A stretch of DNA of 64,000 bases, taken from contig CM055196.1 of the NCBI GenBank assembly GCA_029224185.1, forward strand, positions 806,001 through 870,000, in the 5' to 3' direction. The notes under the pieces were generated by a model. It saw only the letters and a program-made list of their open reading frames with translations. It did no database searches and had not been told where the DNA came from. The position numbers and the translations under genes were made by a program. This DNA is from Karalla daura. Taxonomy: Eukaryota > Chordata > Actinopteri > Chaetodontiformes > Leiognathidae. This document shows positions 22,701 through 32,235 of the stretch, piece by piece. The stretch's first letter is position 1. The number at the start of each line of letters is the position of its first letter.

Positions 22701-25566
22701 ACACACACACACACACATTCAGCAGTAGTCAACAATAAGCACTCCCTATTATCACATAAAGAGATGACAGATAACCCCGCAGAATAGCCAAGCATTGGAG
22801 CTCGTTGTATATATCCTGATATGAATATTTGGTATGAACATTTGTGAAGCTCTGTGTGTCTGTCTGCTCTGTTTATCTATCATCCTACATGCACACATTG
22901 TTATTTTTCTACCTTGGTCATTTGGACCTTGGACATTTAAAACCCTTCAAGTGTTGAATTAGAATTGAGTTTATGATCAAAAGGTATTACTTTTCTAGAA
23001 TGATGTTGCAATTTTTTTTGATTCAGAGCCTCACAGGTAGAGACATTCTACCTCCATCTTAACCTAAATGAAGCATTTTCCTCCCCTCAGTACAACAAAC
23101 ACCTGTTTGTGAACATCAGCCAGAGCAACCCAAGCTTTAGCGATCCCCTATTGGAGTGTGTGGACATCAGGCAGATCCACGACAAGTTCCCTGAGAAAAA
23201 GGGCGGTCTCAAGGAACTATTTGGCAAGGGACCACAGAACGCTTTCTACTTGATCAAGTTCTGGGTGAGGCCACAAATATGTGTCTACTTCTAATTCTGT
23301 GATCGATTCCAATTCTAAGTAATTTCCTCTCAAGAGCAAAACATGTCTGAGAGTTTTGTTATTTTTTTCACAGGTTTAAGTGTATTCAATTTTTGCATGT
23401 ATTTTCCACCTAGCACCATCCGTTTGTCTGTGATTACAGTTTATTTTCATCTTCCAAATTTGTCTGGAACAGACAGTTGTGTGTGATGACACAAGACTTA
23501 ATTTTCATGTCGGAGATAAAGTCTGATCTGGGGAAGGGTAAATAAAGCACATTACTATAACAAGTGCTTTGTCAGAGAGCCTTTTAATGCCACATGTGAA
23601 ACCTTACATAATGTCTGGAATGGTTCTTGCTTGGGAAATAACTGTAGATAACCTTTATCATGACTTTAGTAAATCAATCAGCCAAACATTTAACTAATAT
23701 AGCACAACAAAGCTGCTGTCACCCATTATGCAGAACGCTTGACTCTACTCAACAGGTCATACTATTTTAGGTTAGAGAAATCGTAGAGAAATCCAAAGCC
23801 TGACAGATTGTCCTAACTACAGGTTGCCATGATATGACAAGACAATCCTTGGTTAGGGACTGTGTGCGTGTGTGTGTGTGTGTGTGCGTGTGATTTAAGC
23901 ATGAAAAAAAGGTAGGGAATGTGTTTGTGTGTCTACTGTGATGAACACACGGTGCTCCTCTGAGAACTCATTACTAATAGTACAAACCTTTCTTCACTTT
24001 AGACTGTAATGCAGTTGCAGGGTGTTCTCAGTGCTCCGATTTCAACTTCACTTACATTAAGTTGCAAAAGATTTTTGTTTTTGCCACGAAAGATCTTCTT
24101 GTATTTGAACATGTAGATCTGGAAAGAAAAGAAAAAAATATTTTAACAATTGCAACATATTGTAACAAGTGACAAGCTCTCCAGCATGGGCTCTATTTGT
24201 ACCATCACCCTGTGCAGCCATATATAGTTTGTTTCAATACTAGCTGTGCAAACATACATTTAAAAGACCACGTTTAAAATGTCACCCTTATCTGTAGGTC
24301 ACAAATCAGAAATTTGCTCCGTTGGGGTTTAATGACAGACAGTCACAGTCTTCAGAACATCAAGACTCAAAGCAGACAGAAATGAAAAATGCAAATTTCA
24401 AGAAACATCTATTTATTCATCCTGTTCTAAAACTTATTGGTGTAGTGGGAGTGAAGGCACAGAAGAAACCCCGGAAATGTCCCTAGTGCCTTTCAAGGCA
24501 TGCACATATGCACACAAACACATGCACACACACACAAACACACACACACACACACACGCACACACAAACACACAAGCACACTCACACATGAGATATCAAG
24601 ATTCTATCTTGTTCTGGTAAGAATTGTAGCTACTGTTCCATATCATTTCATCCACATGTAAATGAATTGTTTTACTACAATTTCAGCTGTTACCAAACTG
24701 TATGGTCCAGATGCAAACGACCAGGAGAAGGCACGGTTTGCCTACTAAAAGCAATTTTTGTGTTGTTATAAGATGGCTTTTGGTGCATATTTTAATGTGT
24801 TACTTTGCTGTTGGCAGGCTGATTTGAATTATAACATACAGGATGACCCTGCAGCCTTCTACGGTGTCACCAGCCAGTACGAGAGCTCAGAGAACATGAC
24901 CATCACATGCTCCACCAAGGTCTGCTCCTTTGGCAAGCAGGTGGTTGAGAAGGTGGAGGTAAGGCCACATTTTTCTGGTTTTCAGTCTCTCTGCCTTCAA
25001 CAGATATTCTTCCTCTTTTATGCCTGTCATGGAATAATGTGTGGTGGCATCATTGCTTTTATTTCATCTTTCTTACAGTAATATAACTGTCCTCATAGAG
25101 TCATTGCTTGACTGAAAATTGTTGGAATTCACATCAGTCATGATGTGTCTCTCTGTCTCTGTCTCTCTCTCAGACGGAATATGCAAGGTTTGAAAATGGC
25201 CGCTTTGTTTATAGAATCAGTCGCTCTCCAATGTGTGAATATATGATCAACTTCATTCACAAGCTTAAACACCTGCCTGAGAAATACATGATGAACAGCG
25301 TGCTGGAGAACTTCACTATTCTGCTGGTGAGGACATCAGGCAGTGTGTCTGATTTAAATAACTCATGTTTATTTAATCTTTATTTGATCTTTTTGACTTT
25401 TGACCCCTCTCATGTCTTTCTGTCTTTCTGCTTTCTTTGTGTTTGTGTCTAGGTTGTGAGCAACAGAGACACTCAGGAGACATTGCTTTGTATGGCCTGT
25501 GTATTTGAAGTTTCCAACAATGAGCATGGAGCACAACACCACATCTATCGACTTGTGAAAGAATAA
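8481..25566 (+). CDS. tead1: TEAD1-type TEA-domain transcription factor (11 coding exons, 428 aa)
   Basis: The spliced exons are 8481-8685, 14584-14648, 18110-18172, 19722-19853, 19999-20048, 21734-21795, 22464-22591, 23091-23264, 24818-24958, 25174-25326 and 25453-25566. All introns are GT-AG and reading phase is kept throughout, giving 428 codons plus TAA; human TEAD1 has 426. Residues ~33-104 form the TEA DNA-binding domain. Residues ~205-428 form the YAP/TAZ-binding domain, with Cys361 matching the auto-palmitoylated cysteine of human TEAD1 (Cys359) and Tyr423 matching Tyr421 at the YAP interface. The protein acts in the nucleus, binding M-CAT (GGAATG-type) sites and needing YAP/TAZ or VGLL cofactors. 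The N terminus (SSWSGSES) and the adjacent rassf10 support TEAD1 over TEAD2/3/4. Which teleost duplicate (a or b) cannot be decided here. Confidence 0.96.
9779..9841. repeat. (GT)n microsatellite
   Basis: GT repeat with one TTTG interruption in TEAD1 intron 1. Confidence 0.97.
13027..13290. repeat. Purine tract, (CA)n and G-runs
   Basis: A GA/GGGA-rich purine tract (13027-13130) is followed by CCCCCCCACCCCC, ~20 CA units (13178-13216), GGGGGCGGGGGGGGGG (13217-13232) and another G run at 13282. Long frames over this block are artefacts of composition. Confidence 0.9.
13611..13642. repeat. (CA)n microsatellite
   Basis: About 16 CA units in TEAD1 intron 1. Imperfect CA and GT stretches continue at 13910-13950 and 14098-14325. 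Confidence 0.95.
14584..14648 (+). CDS. tead1: TEAD1 coding exon 2: TEA-domain helix 2 region
   Basis: Encodes the end of codon 69 to residue 90 (GRNELIARYIKLRTGKTRTR then KQ). Acceptor is ...ccctccag. Sixty-five bases bring the frame to phase 0. The donor is gtaata. Confidence 0.96.
15400..15690 (-). pseudogene. hAT-type transposon BED zinc-finger remnant
   Basis: Read on the minus strand, 15690-15545 gives a frame with KGKIIYKKNKAGTINKN followed by VVICSFCEIDF (Cys-x2-Cys). After a frame change near 15545 the frame continues as SLTYHLNAKHVRKSS (His-x4-His) and QPTLAQFGKR. The CxxC...HxxxxH layout, with a basic, threonine-rich tail, matches the N-terminal BED finger of ZBED/hAT transposases. 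The rest of the transposase is not visible. The frameshift marks it as dead. Confidence 0.6.
15682..15768. repeat. (TA)n plus (CA)n compound microsatellite
   Basis: About 20 TA units, a short TATACA bridge, then ~19 CA units. Confidence 0.95.
16035..16111. repeat. (TA)n microsatellite
   Basis: Interrupted AT/TA run, preceded by an imperfect CA stretch at 16014-16034. Confidence 0.95.
16130..17420 (+). mobile_element. Broken Ty3/gypsy-type retrotransposon pol fragment in TEAD1 intron 2
   Basis: On the + strand, 16345-16420 encodes GTGFVFVKKKDCTLHPYIDY, an RT-like motif (FVKKKD...L.P.ID.R.LN). 16576-16670 encodes GHYEYLLMPFGFTDTLVIFQ, the RT motif before the YxDD region. Further downstream, ~17100-17200 has an integrase-like stretch (DRGRQFT) and a region recalling the Q.NGQ.E motif, interrupted by frameshifts and stops. 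No LTR was recognised. It is inactive and incomplete, in the same orientation as the host gene. Confidence 0.7.
17443..17533. repeat. (AC)n / (ACGC)n compound microsatellite
   Basis: AC units flank a clean ACGC tetranucleotide run of about 11 units at 17474-17518. Confidence 0.95.
17868..18100. repeat. (TCTTC)n pentanucleotide microsatellite at the exon 3 acceptor
   Basis: About 45 nearly perfect TCTTC units end in 'tctctcttctccag' at the splice acceptor of TEAD1 exon 3 (18110). The whole run is a pyrimidine tract on the sense strand. Opposite-strand frames encode only an artefactual KRREE repeat. Confidence 0.97.
18110..18172 (+). CDS. tead1: TEAD1 coding exon 3: TEA-domain recognition helix
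   Basis: Encodes residues 91-111, VSSHIQVLARRKSREFQSKL then K. SSHIQVLARRK is the DNA-recognition helix shared by all TEADs. Donor GTAAGG is strong. Confidence 0.96.
18965..19008. repeat. (CA)n microsatellite
   Basis: About 22 CA units in TEAD1 intron 3. Confidence 0.97.
19151..19362 (+). repeat. Direct repeat flanking a gypsy-related 49-bp fragment
   Basis: 19151-19215 and 19298-19362 are diverged direct copies (both contain 'gttgagatta', 'aatgctcat' and 'agtcctaggtt'). Between them 19241-19289 matches 16261-16309 with two differences, so part of the intron 2 gypsy fragment sequence is present here again. Confidence 0.75.
19722..19853 (+). CDS. tead1: TEAD1 coding exon 4: linker region
   Basis: Encodes residues 112-155 (starts DQNAKEKALQ, includes SSMSSAQIVSATAIHSKL). 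This conserved segment follows the TEA domain in TEADs. The acceptor (ttgctgtatag) has a poor pyrimidine tract. Confidence 0.95.
19999..20048 (+). CDS. tead1: TEAD1 coding exon 5: proline/glycine linker
   Basis: Encodes LWQGMFPGGQSSSNTE and two bases of the next codon. It corresponds to the short FWPGM... exon of mammalian TEAD1, and its sequence is poorly conserved as expected for the linker. Confidence 0.92.
20049..21733 (+). other. TEAD1 intron 5
   Basis: About 1.7 kb, phase 2. No transposon, RNA gene or extra exon was recognised. It ends in a CT-rich tract at 21660-21733. Confidence 0.8.
21734..21795 (+). CDS. tead1: TEAD1 coding exon 6: linker
   Basis: Completes Asp and then encodes IKPFSQQAYSVQTAGITTVS. 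IKPF.QQAY corresponds to the VKPFVQQAY segment of mammalian TEAD1. The exon ends one base into the next codon. Confidence 0.95.
22397..22448. repeat. (GT)n microsatellite just before TEAD1 exon 7
   Basis: About 26 GT units followed by tttgtgtgctgctcag, which is the exon 7 acceptor; the repeat ends only ~15 bases upstream of the exon. Confidence 0.96.
22464..22591 (+). CDS. tead1: TEAD1 coding exon 7: start of YAP/TAZ-binding domain
   Basis: Encodes residues 193-235: GYEPPTGAQ, then AWQGRSIGTTKLRLVEFSSF and LETQRDQEA. The PAWQGRSI..TKLRLVEFS.F strand marks the beginning of the immunoglobulin-like YAP/TAZ-binding domain. The donor (GTGAGT) is followed within 8 bases by a CA microsatellite. Confidence 0.96.
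22599..22718. repeat. (CA)n microsatellite just after TEAD1 exon 7
   Basis: About 60 CA units with two single-base interruptions, beginning 8 bases after the exon 7 donor. With the GT run at 22397-22448 it brackets exon 7 with complementary repeats. Confidence 0.96.
23091..23264 (+). CDS. tead1: TEAD1 coding exon 8: core of YAP/TAZ-binding domain
   Basis: Encodes residues 236-293, beginning YNKHLFVNISQSNPSF and including FPEKKGGLKELFGKGPQNAF and KFW. Lys291 and Trp293 correspond to YAP-contact residues known in TEADs. The first half differs from mammalian TEAD1 more than any other conserved exon. Confidence 0.96.
23265..24817 (+). other. TEAD1 intron 8
   Basis: About 1.55 kb, phase 0. It has short GT (23867-23893) and imperfect CA (24515-24590) stretches. 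Nothing else recognised. Confidence 0.8.
24818..24958 (+). CDS. tead1: TEAD1 coding exon 9: YAP/TAZ-binding domain
   Basis: Encodes residues 294-340, including AFYGVTSQYESSENMTITCS and KVCSFGKQVVEKVE. It is highly conserved across TEAD1 proteins. Confidence 0.97.
25174..25326 (+). CDS. tead1: TEAD1 coding exon 10: lipid-pocket and cofactor face
   Basis: Encodes residues 341-391 (TEYARFENGRFVYRISRSPM, CEYMINFIHKLKHLPEKYMM, NSVLENFTILL). Cys361 in SPMCEYMIN is the conserved auto-palmitoylation site. The acceptor is preceded by a CT/GTCT-rich tract. Confidence 0.97.
25453..25566 (+). CDS. tead1: TEAD1 coding exon 11: C terminus and stop
   Basis: Encodes residues 392-428 (VVSNRDTQETLLCMACVFEV, SNNEHGAQHHIYRLVKE) and TAA at 25564. 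Tyr423 aligns with human TEAD1 Tyr421. LLCMACVFEV matches TEAD1 rather than TEAD3 or TEAD4. Confidence 0.97.
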   Translation, partial: VVSNRDTQETLLCMACVFEVSNNEHGAQHHIYRLVKE

Positions 25567-25742
25567 CACGCACACACCCCCATACAAATACACATATATG
25601 GCCTTTGCTTAATGATTCATGTGACTGTCAGTAAAATGTCTAAAATTTTCTTCAGTTCAAAATTGTGCAAAATGATTGAATAATTATGGCTGCAAGTTCA
25701 CTGCTGCTCACAAGGCAGTACAGCAATAACTGGTTAAGTTTT

Positions 25743-25748
25743 AATAAA
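25743..25748 (+). terminator. Candidate proximal poly(A) signal for TEAD1
   Basis: Canonical AATAAA, 177 nt past the TAA stop. The downstream GT-rich element is weak. Confidence 0.4.
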
Positions 25749-28700
25749 CATCAGATGTCACCCAGTATGCTGCAGGAGCCTCCCCAGGAGGGGTATTTCC
25801 ACACATACTCTAAATATGAACTAGAACCTGAATACAAGATGCTCATTAGCTGTAAAAACCACAGTAGTAATGCAGCCATGAAAACATCTTGATGCCATTG
25901 GGTGGTTTTCTCAACAACACTTTTCCAGCTCTGATATCACCAGGAGACGTCAGGACTCCTGCTAATTGGGTTCTTCCCCTCTCCCATGATGTTTATATTT
26001 AGCTGTTAAAATTATGGAAAAGATGATGGATGATGGTGTCTTGGGAATGTCAACCCACAAAGAGAAATTCCACAAAGAGGAAAAAAAACCCAATTATTTG
26101 TGACAACAATGTGTGTGTGTGTGTGTGTGTGTGTGTTAATCTGGCAAGATACAGATGGACGCTGAAGGTCAGACCCTGTGTAGTAACCAATAACAACAGA
26201 TGGAAATAACACCACTGCATTATCATGTACTAGAGTATAGATGGTGTTTTGAAAAAGAAAGCAACTGCAAGTTGTCTCAGTCATATTCTTGCACAGAAGG
26301 AGGTTTGTCCCAAAGAAAATAATTCAAATTTTTTTTTTATCTTTCTGTAAGTCTTCTTTTAAAAAATCTTCTTAACTTTGGGAAATTGTTTATTGATAAT
26401 AGCATATAAATTATATTTTAATTCTTCCTAAAATGTATGTTACTAAGAAAGTATGGGTGAAATTGAACAATTCAGGTACATTTTTCTGCAGCAAGTGACT
26501 CTTTTTCAAGACTAAGTAGATAAATACATTTTACACACTTTTTACACACACTCCTGTGTTTTATAAGTGGAGTGGTTTTAACTGGAAGCAATGGCAGGGA
26601 GAAAATCTTTGGTCTACATCAGCTGCAAGGGAGACAGTGGAAGATTGAACAGGCCAAAAACAAGAGTGACAATAATGGGAGGTTGTTTCAAAATGTACTG
26701 AATCCCATCAACAAAAACAAAAAAAAAAAAACGGACCACAAAAAGTCAAACAAATCGTGATGTGAAATTCTCAAGGATTCCATTTGAAACTTTCAAGGAT
26801 TCTGTCTTGAAGTGTCAATATATAGTGATGAGCCCACTGGGAAGCACTGTGAATCGTGTGATCTCTTTCATAGTGAGTGGGAGATGGAAGCGAAACAGCA
26901 AACTATGTTTTCCCTAATCAGGGTTCAATTTACAAATTCAACTTTTTTTTAAACTTCTTTCACCAGCTAACCTTAGTTTTCACTGTTCCTTATTGGCACA
27001 TGTTCCTGCCTGAGCTGTATGTCCATAGTAAGATTCAACACTGTTCTGAAAAGGTTCCACATCAGAAAAGCTCTTTCACCGCTGGTTTGATATCATGTTC
27101 TTATTAAATTCATTTTTAATCAAAGACCAAAAAGATGTCAGTGTATAGTGTAGCATGAGCAGGTAAGTGGAGGTCGGAAGTGCCTTTGGTTGGGAGCAGC
27201 GTAGACATCTTTAATTTGTGTCATGTGAGTCCTGATACTTTGTAGATCAGTAGTCCCCAAAGACAAGAAGAAAGCACCTCTAAAACAAACTTACCACTAC
27301 CTACCAGCACCTAGAAAACAAACTGATTAAAAAATTATTAACCTACATTTTGTTGATTTAATAGACGTACATAATATCCAAAGAAATTGTGGTTTTCCAG
27401 TAGCTGTTGATCACTCATGAAGCACTCATCAAACTTATGGCAGGAAAGCAAAAAAAGCATCCTTAAAATACATATACAATTAGACCAGACCACACTTGGA
27501 AGGCTGGTGTGTAGATAGCTAAGACACAACACTTAGTTCAGAGTGTGCTGGAGGGTGTAAAGGGTTTCCAAGATATGGAAATTTTAGAGTGCTGATTAAT
27601 AATGTGCCTCAGATTCCTTAGAATTTGAACCATTAATGTGCCAAGACAACCACATAACTTTGTATTCAGTCTAACTTTTTTATCTGACCAGAAATGAAAC
27701 AGTAATTTTCAAAAACAACAGCTGGAAAAGAGCTGGTCTTGCTAAGTGCTGCTTGGTCTTAACAAGCAGCACTTACCAGTGACTCAAAACCATTCACTTA
27801 AGAGCTTAAAAGAGTTTATTTTATATAAAACTACTACCACTCTTTTTGGTGAAGTATGTTTGAAGACACTAGTGTCTCAGGATGACAGCTGCCTTTCCAG
27901 GAAAACCCAACCCCTCAACACGCTGTTGAGTCAGGAAGACCCCTTTTGTTATTCCCCTGCCCTCAACTTTCCCACGGTTTTGCCTTACACTACAGTACTG
28001 TCATGTTAGGCAAACTGCTGGATTGGCAGCAGAGCACCAACATACAGTATAACATGCACACAAGTAACTGCTCAGTCTTGAACAGACTGATTCTGCAATA
28101 ATAACCCTGTCTGGACAATATCCACCAACTTTCTTACCAAAGACAGTCATCCTGTGACACAAATTGCAGAAAAAAGGGGTTTTATTACAAGCTAGTGTAA
28201 TTTACAAGCTTCTGCCAAAAACAAGACACAAAAAACAAATCTTCAACTCTGGAAATACTTGCATTTCCAGGCTTACAACTGTACTGTAGGAAGGATAAAA
28301 AGAAAGAAATACAAACTTATGGAAATAGGAGTTAATATTCATCTGTTTTTGAATTTGCTTCAGAAAATGGTGCTTTAACATGACACATTTAACTAGAAGT
28401 GGTTGAATATGGACACCTCTTGTGTTGGTTGGCAGACTAAAGGCACCCTTTTATGAGCAGGCCAGAGTTGCAGTTTATCCAAACTCTCCTAGTAGCTATA
28501 AAAATTAAATTTGCCACAAACATTGGGCTTTACTGCTCATTATAACCAACATGCACATTGTAACACATATTATAACACATGTGTATACCCAATGCCTAAT
28601 GGTCATACAAAAGGTTTCAAAATTCAGCAAACAGCAGTTTCTGAATCATTGTTGTCTGTGTTGTCAGTGTTGTCTGTATGTGTATGTGCAAATTTAGCCT

Positions 28701-29064
28701 CCTGTTCTGAATATTGTGTGACACAGAGATCCTGTCAGTAATCAGATCCAAAATGGCCTTGAATCTTTCTGCCCCAGTGCAGGTGCAGCACATCTGCCAG
28801 CACTGAGGGTTTTTGATAAGGTGCTTTGTATAAAAGTGAAATAATGTTTATTACAGATGTTGTGTATATCTTTGATATTCTAATGTTTATCCTATTTTGC
28901 AAAGAGAAAGAACATTTAGGAAAATCCAAAAGCTAGTGATGTGTGTCTGTTGGTTCTGCACAGGGTCTGATCTTTGCTTTGTAACTTTTTCCCCCTCATG
29001 GCTAAAAGTATGTTAGATATTTTCTAGCTTTGTAGAGACTTTTATCAATATGCTATTCCGTTTT

Positions 29065-29070
29065 AATAAA
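29065..29070 (+). terminator. Candidate distal poly(A) signal for TEAD1
   Basis: Canonical AATAAA followed by tggtgagtt...ctgctctgttttgtct, a GU/U-rich downstream element. Confidence 0.5.
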
Positions 29071-29339
29071 TGGTGAGTTCCAAACTGCTCTGTTTTGTCT
29101 TCCCTCAATAACCTAAATAATCACAATCTACTCAAGATGAACACTCATCTTAAGAAGCATGCAATGAATAATCAAAGGCAACAGTTGTCATTTAGCTTTA
29201 CAGTACTACTGTTGCTCAATTCTGTTTATAGTGCAATCTTCCAACAAGCAGTCTCGGAGGCAACACTGCTGTTGTGTCAGAACAAGAATAGCTGAGATAT
29301 CAGGAAAGTACACATTGTGAAAAATCATGTAAAAATGGA

Positions 29340-29465
29340 GGACCTTGTGGTGTGCAGTGGTGAGTGATATTACCTCACAGCAAGAAGGGTGCTAGCTCAC
29401 ATCCCGGTCAGAATCAAAGGCTTTCAGTGTAGAGTTTGCATGTTCTACCTGTGGGTAAGACGATG
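29340..29465 (+). repeat. Fragment of a common fish dispersed repeat, forward
   Basis: The phrases 'gtgcagtggtgagtgatatt', 'acctcacagcaagaagg', 'cccggtcag' and 'gtagagtttgcatgttct' follow, with decay, the ubiquitous fish repeat that reads 'cctcacagcaagaagg...ggttcgaa...ggagtttgcatgttctcc'. The start resembles a tRNA-like A/B-box arrangement. Confidence 0.6.
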
Positions 29466-30270
29466 AATGTTAAAATGGATATAATTGTTTTTACTACATC
29501 TTTGAACCCAGTTATCACATAGCAAGGCACACACCCAAATTCACACTACAAACACAGAGGTGGAGTTTATCCACAAAACTGAGAACAGGTGGATAACAGT
29601 GCTAGGACTATGTAGCAAGAGCGAGCACAAACAAATTGGAGTCTCAAGGAACAGGTCAATAGCTGGGGAGGAGTTAGTCAGGTTACCGTGAAATTGGTAC
29701 AGACAAATCCAAGAGCAAAGGCAGTTCAAACCAGGTGGGCAAGAGACACAAGGACAGAAACAAGATTCAAAATGGAGTTGTTGAGACATGATCAAAAGTC
29801 AAAGAAAAGGCAGAATGCTATAAGATCACAAAGCTAGGCTCAGATACAATCTGGCAACTAAACTCTTTTGCAGGTGAGGCTAAAATCCAGGATAATCAGC
29901 TTAGTTGCCACTGGACTGGTCAGGGATAACAGGTAGGAACGGGACCGGTGGACAGAACTATGGCTGTGAATGGAGGAAGACACTTTACATGAGCAAGCAA
30001 ACAATGAGTACAAAGTCGTGACATAGCAAACACCCACTGGCCTTTGACGCTCACATTGGTTGAGGAGGGGGACACTGACCCAGGATGGACAGGTGGGAAA
30101 AAAGCGAAACAATAAACAGAGATCTAAAGTTTGACGGTTAACAATTTAGCATCCAAATGAGATCCACAGTAGCAACAGTAAGTAGAGGACCATTGTAAGG
30201 TGCAGTCCTGGATACACCTCGGCATCAATGGGGCCTGGGAGGGGAGAAAGTACTAAATACACACTGGACA
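29466..30270. other. Unassigned sequence between two inverted repeat fragments
   Basis: No coding or RNA gene recognised. It lies between the forward (29340) and reverse (30270) fragments and could be their insertion target or the internal part of a larger element. Confidence 0.4.
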
Positions 30271-30440
30271 AGTCACCACTCCACCACCAATCACTCTCGC
30301 ACACCTAAGGACAATGTAGAGTGTCCATTCAATCTAAATATGTATGTTCTAAATATGTATGGAGTCGGATGAAACTGGAGTACCTGGAGAATCCCACACA
30401 GACACAGGACGAACTTGCACACTCATGCACACACTAGAGC
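30270..30440 (-). repeat. Fragment of the same dispersed repeat, reverse
   Basis: The phrases 'cacacctaaggacaatgtag', 'aaactggagtacctggagaa' and 'cccacacagacacagg' are the antisense of the 3' part of the same fish repeat (known form: 'ggaaaccggagtacccgg', 'cccacgcagacacgg'). Confidence 0.65.
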
Positions 30441-31640
30441 AGGCCTAGATTTGTTTTATATTTCTTTTTTTCATCATTTTCATCTCGACTGGACAAAAAC
30501 ATAACAAAATACTTTGTTGCTAATTAAACGAGTTACTGCACCTCATCATTAATGTCAGCATGTGAATGTGACTGTGTTGGTGCAAGTTTTTTCACCAACA
30601 CCAGGGGGTGACATACTCAAAGAATTCAAAGCTCTGGAGCCAGCGCATCATTGATACATACATGAGTTTCAAGCTTATTTTTGCATCATCAGTCACAATC
30701 AATCATCCTTGTTTCTTCTTAAGTTGATGAATTTATGTGGACATCAGTAAGTGTGACTGCTGACACTTAAACACAACATGAAAAAGTTCTTGATTTTGTG
30801 TCTGTGGCTGACTCCCTCTAAATTCTGGATTCCTCTCTCATTTTCACAAGCAGCTAAATGATATTCATGTACCAGAACCCACCTAACACCACTGAACGAT
30901 TTCCAGCCACAATGCATGCATTATGATTACTAATGAAAAAGGCAACTTTTTTACAACAATACTAACTCAGTAGTCCAGACTCATCACAGGAACATTACAA
31001 GAACCAACTTCAAATAGAGACAAAAAAACAAAACAAAACAAAAACAAACATACTGATATATGAAAACATCCAGACCAAATCTTGTGAGTTGGAGATGCAT
31101 GTTCTGAGTTTGTGTGACCATGCCATAGTGTGTGTGACATGTCTGTCTGAAAATGCACTATTGCGTTTTTGTGTATTCACAAGCTGGCTATCTAAGCTGT
31201 TATTTTGTCAACAAACATGGCCTGGTCTATCATTTTGAGCTGCAAACACACTAATGGTGTCTACTGAGATTGAAACCTACCATTAATGTAACACTCACAT
31301 AAAGCAAGCCACTCTTAATACACATAAACCCTTTTATGAGTGTCATGGACCATATTCTGGCCTGACAGAATTGAAAGAGCAGATTATGGGGTCAGACACT
31401 ATATGAGAAGGATGTAATAGACGGATTTCCCTCATTTCAGCTGAGCTTTATCATCCTGAGACCTTGAACTGGATTATGAATGTATGCACAATGCAATGTA
31501 ACACTGTGTTTAAGGGTTGGTTCTTCTTGTTTCCACGGCAAAACATAAATAAACATGGAGACAAGGGGTGCTTTAAGTGGCAATAGAGATATGGCAGTAG
31601 TGGTAACGTGGTAGCTGGTGGTTGGTGCACTTAACAGCAA
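30441..31640. other. Intergenic, no gene seen
   Basis: AT-rich sequence between TEAD1 and RASSF10. No exon or repeat family recognised. Confidence 0.5.
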
Positions 31641-31662
31641 GGTCATAGGTTTGTACTGGTTT

Positions 31663-31747
31663 GTGTGAGTGTGTGTGTATGTGTGTATGTGTGTGTGTGT
31701 GTATGTGTGTGTGTGTGCGTGTGTGTGCGTGTGTGTGTGAGACAGAC

Positions 31748-31792
<45 letters not shown>
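31663..31792. repeat. (GT)n followed by (GA)n microsatellite upstream of RASSF10
   Basis: Interrupted GT run (31663-31740) passes into GACA and ~20 GA units (31751-31792), then CT-rich sequence at 31818-31846. It lies ~450 bp upstream of the RASSF10 start codon. Confidence 0.95.
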
Positions 31793-31796
<4 letters not shown>

Positions 31797-31846
31797 AAGC
31801 GAGCAAGAGAGAGGCGTGTCTCCCTCTCTCTTTCTCTCTCTCTCTG

Positions 31847-32235
31847 CCTCATACTCAGCCTGCCTCAGCTTCGGGTGTGGGCGCCGGGACGTGGCTTCGT
31901 TCTCTCTCCGCTCCTGTTCAAACTACCTCCTGGGCTTGGGTCCGCAGCCGCCTGAACAACAAGGCAGATGGAAACTGAAGCTGACAGTGTTTTACTCTGG
32001 GACAGATGACAGGATTATAAAACAACCGGCGGCAGCAGCAGCGACTTGCTCTCTCCTGCACATCAGTTGGATTGAGTTTGACTTGCAGTCCGAAATATGA
32101 GGAGCTGAAGGCAGATTATTCTTTATCTGAGTGGCTGGACAGACTCAAAGATACTTGAAATATCTGAGGGCTCCATCTGGATCACTGGCTCTAACTGACT
32201 ACAGAGACACTCAAAGAACTTCCCTCTCAGAGGAG
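31847..32235 (+). promoter_or_regulatory. RASSF10 proximal promoter / 5' UTR
   Basis: Sequence becomes GC-richer with several CpGs (31870-31950). TATAAAA at 32016-32022 is followed by 'ccggcggcagcagcagcg' and lies ~215 bp before the ATG, so it may be a TATA box. The frame is open upstream of the ATG only through a GTG at 32131, which is unlikely to be used. Confidence 0.45.

Larger units (their letters stand above)
25567..29090 (+). other. Probable TEAD1 3' UTR
   Basis: No new gene appears before 29090. An AATAAA lies 177 bases after the stop (25743), and a second AATAAA at 29065 is followed by a GT/T-rich stretch, the usual layout of a strong cleavage site. TEAD1 mRNAs are known for long 3' UTRs, so both short and long forms are plausible. 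A GT microsatellite sits at 26110-26137. Confidence 0.5.

Noticed and set aside
8481..25566. Identification as TEAD3 or TEAD4
   Set aside because: The SSWSGSES leader, IGTTKLRLVEFS, LLCMACVFEV and the RASSF10 neighbour fit TEAD1; TEAD3 and TEAD4 differ at these positions.
32131..32235. GTG-initiated N-terminal extension of RASSF10 as the true start
   Set aside because: GTG is a poor eukaryotic start and the family-conserved N terminus begins at the ATG at 32236.
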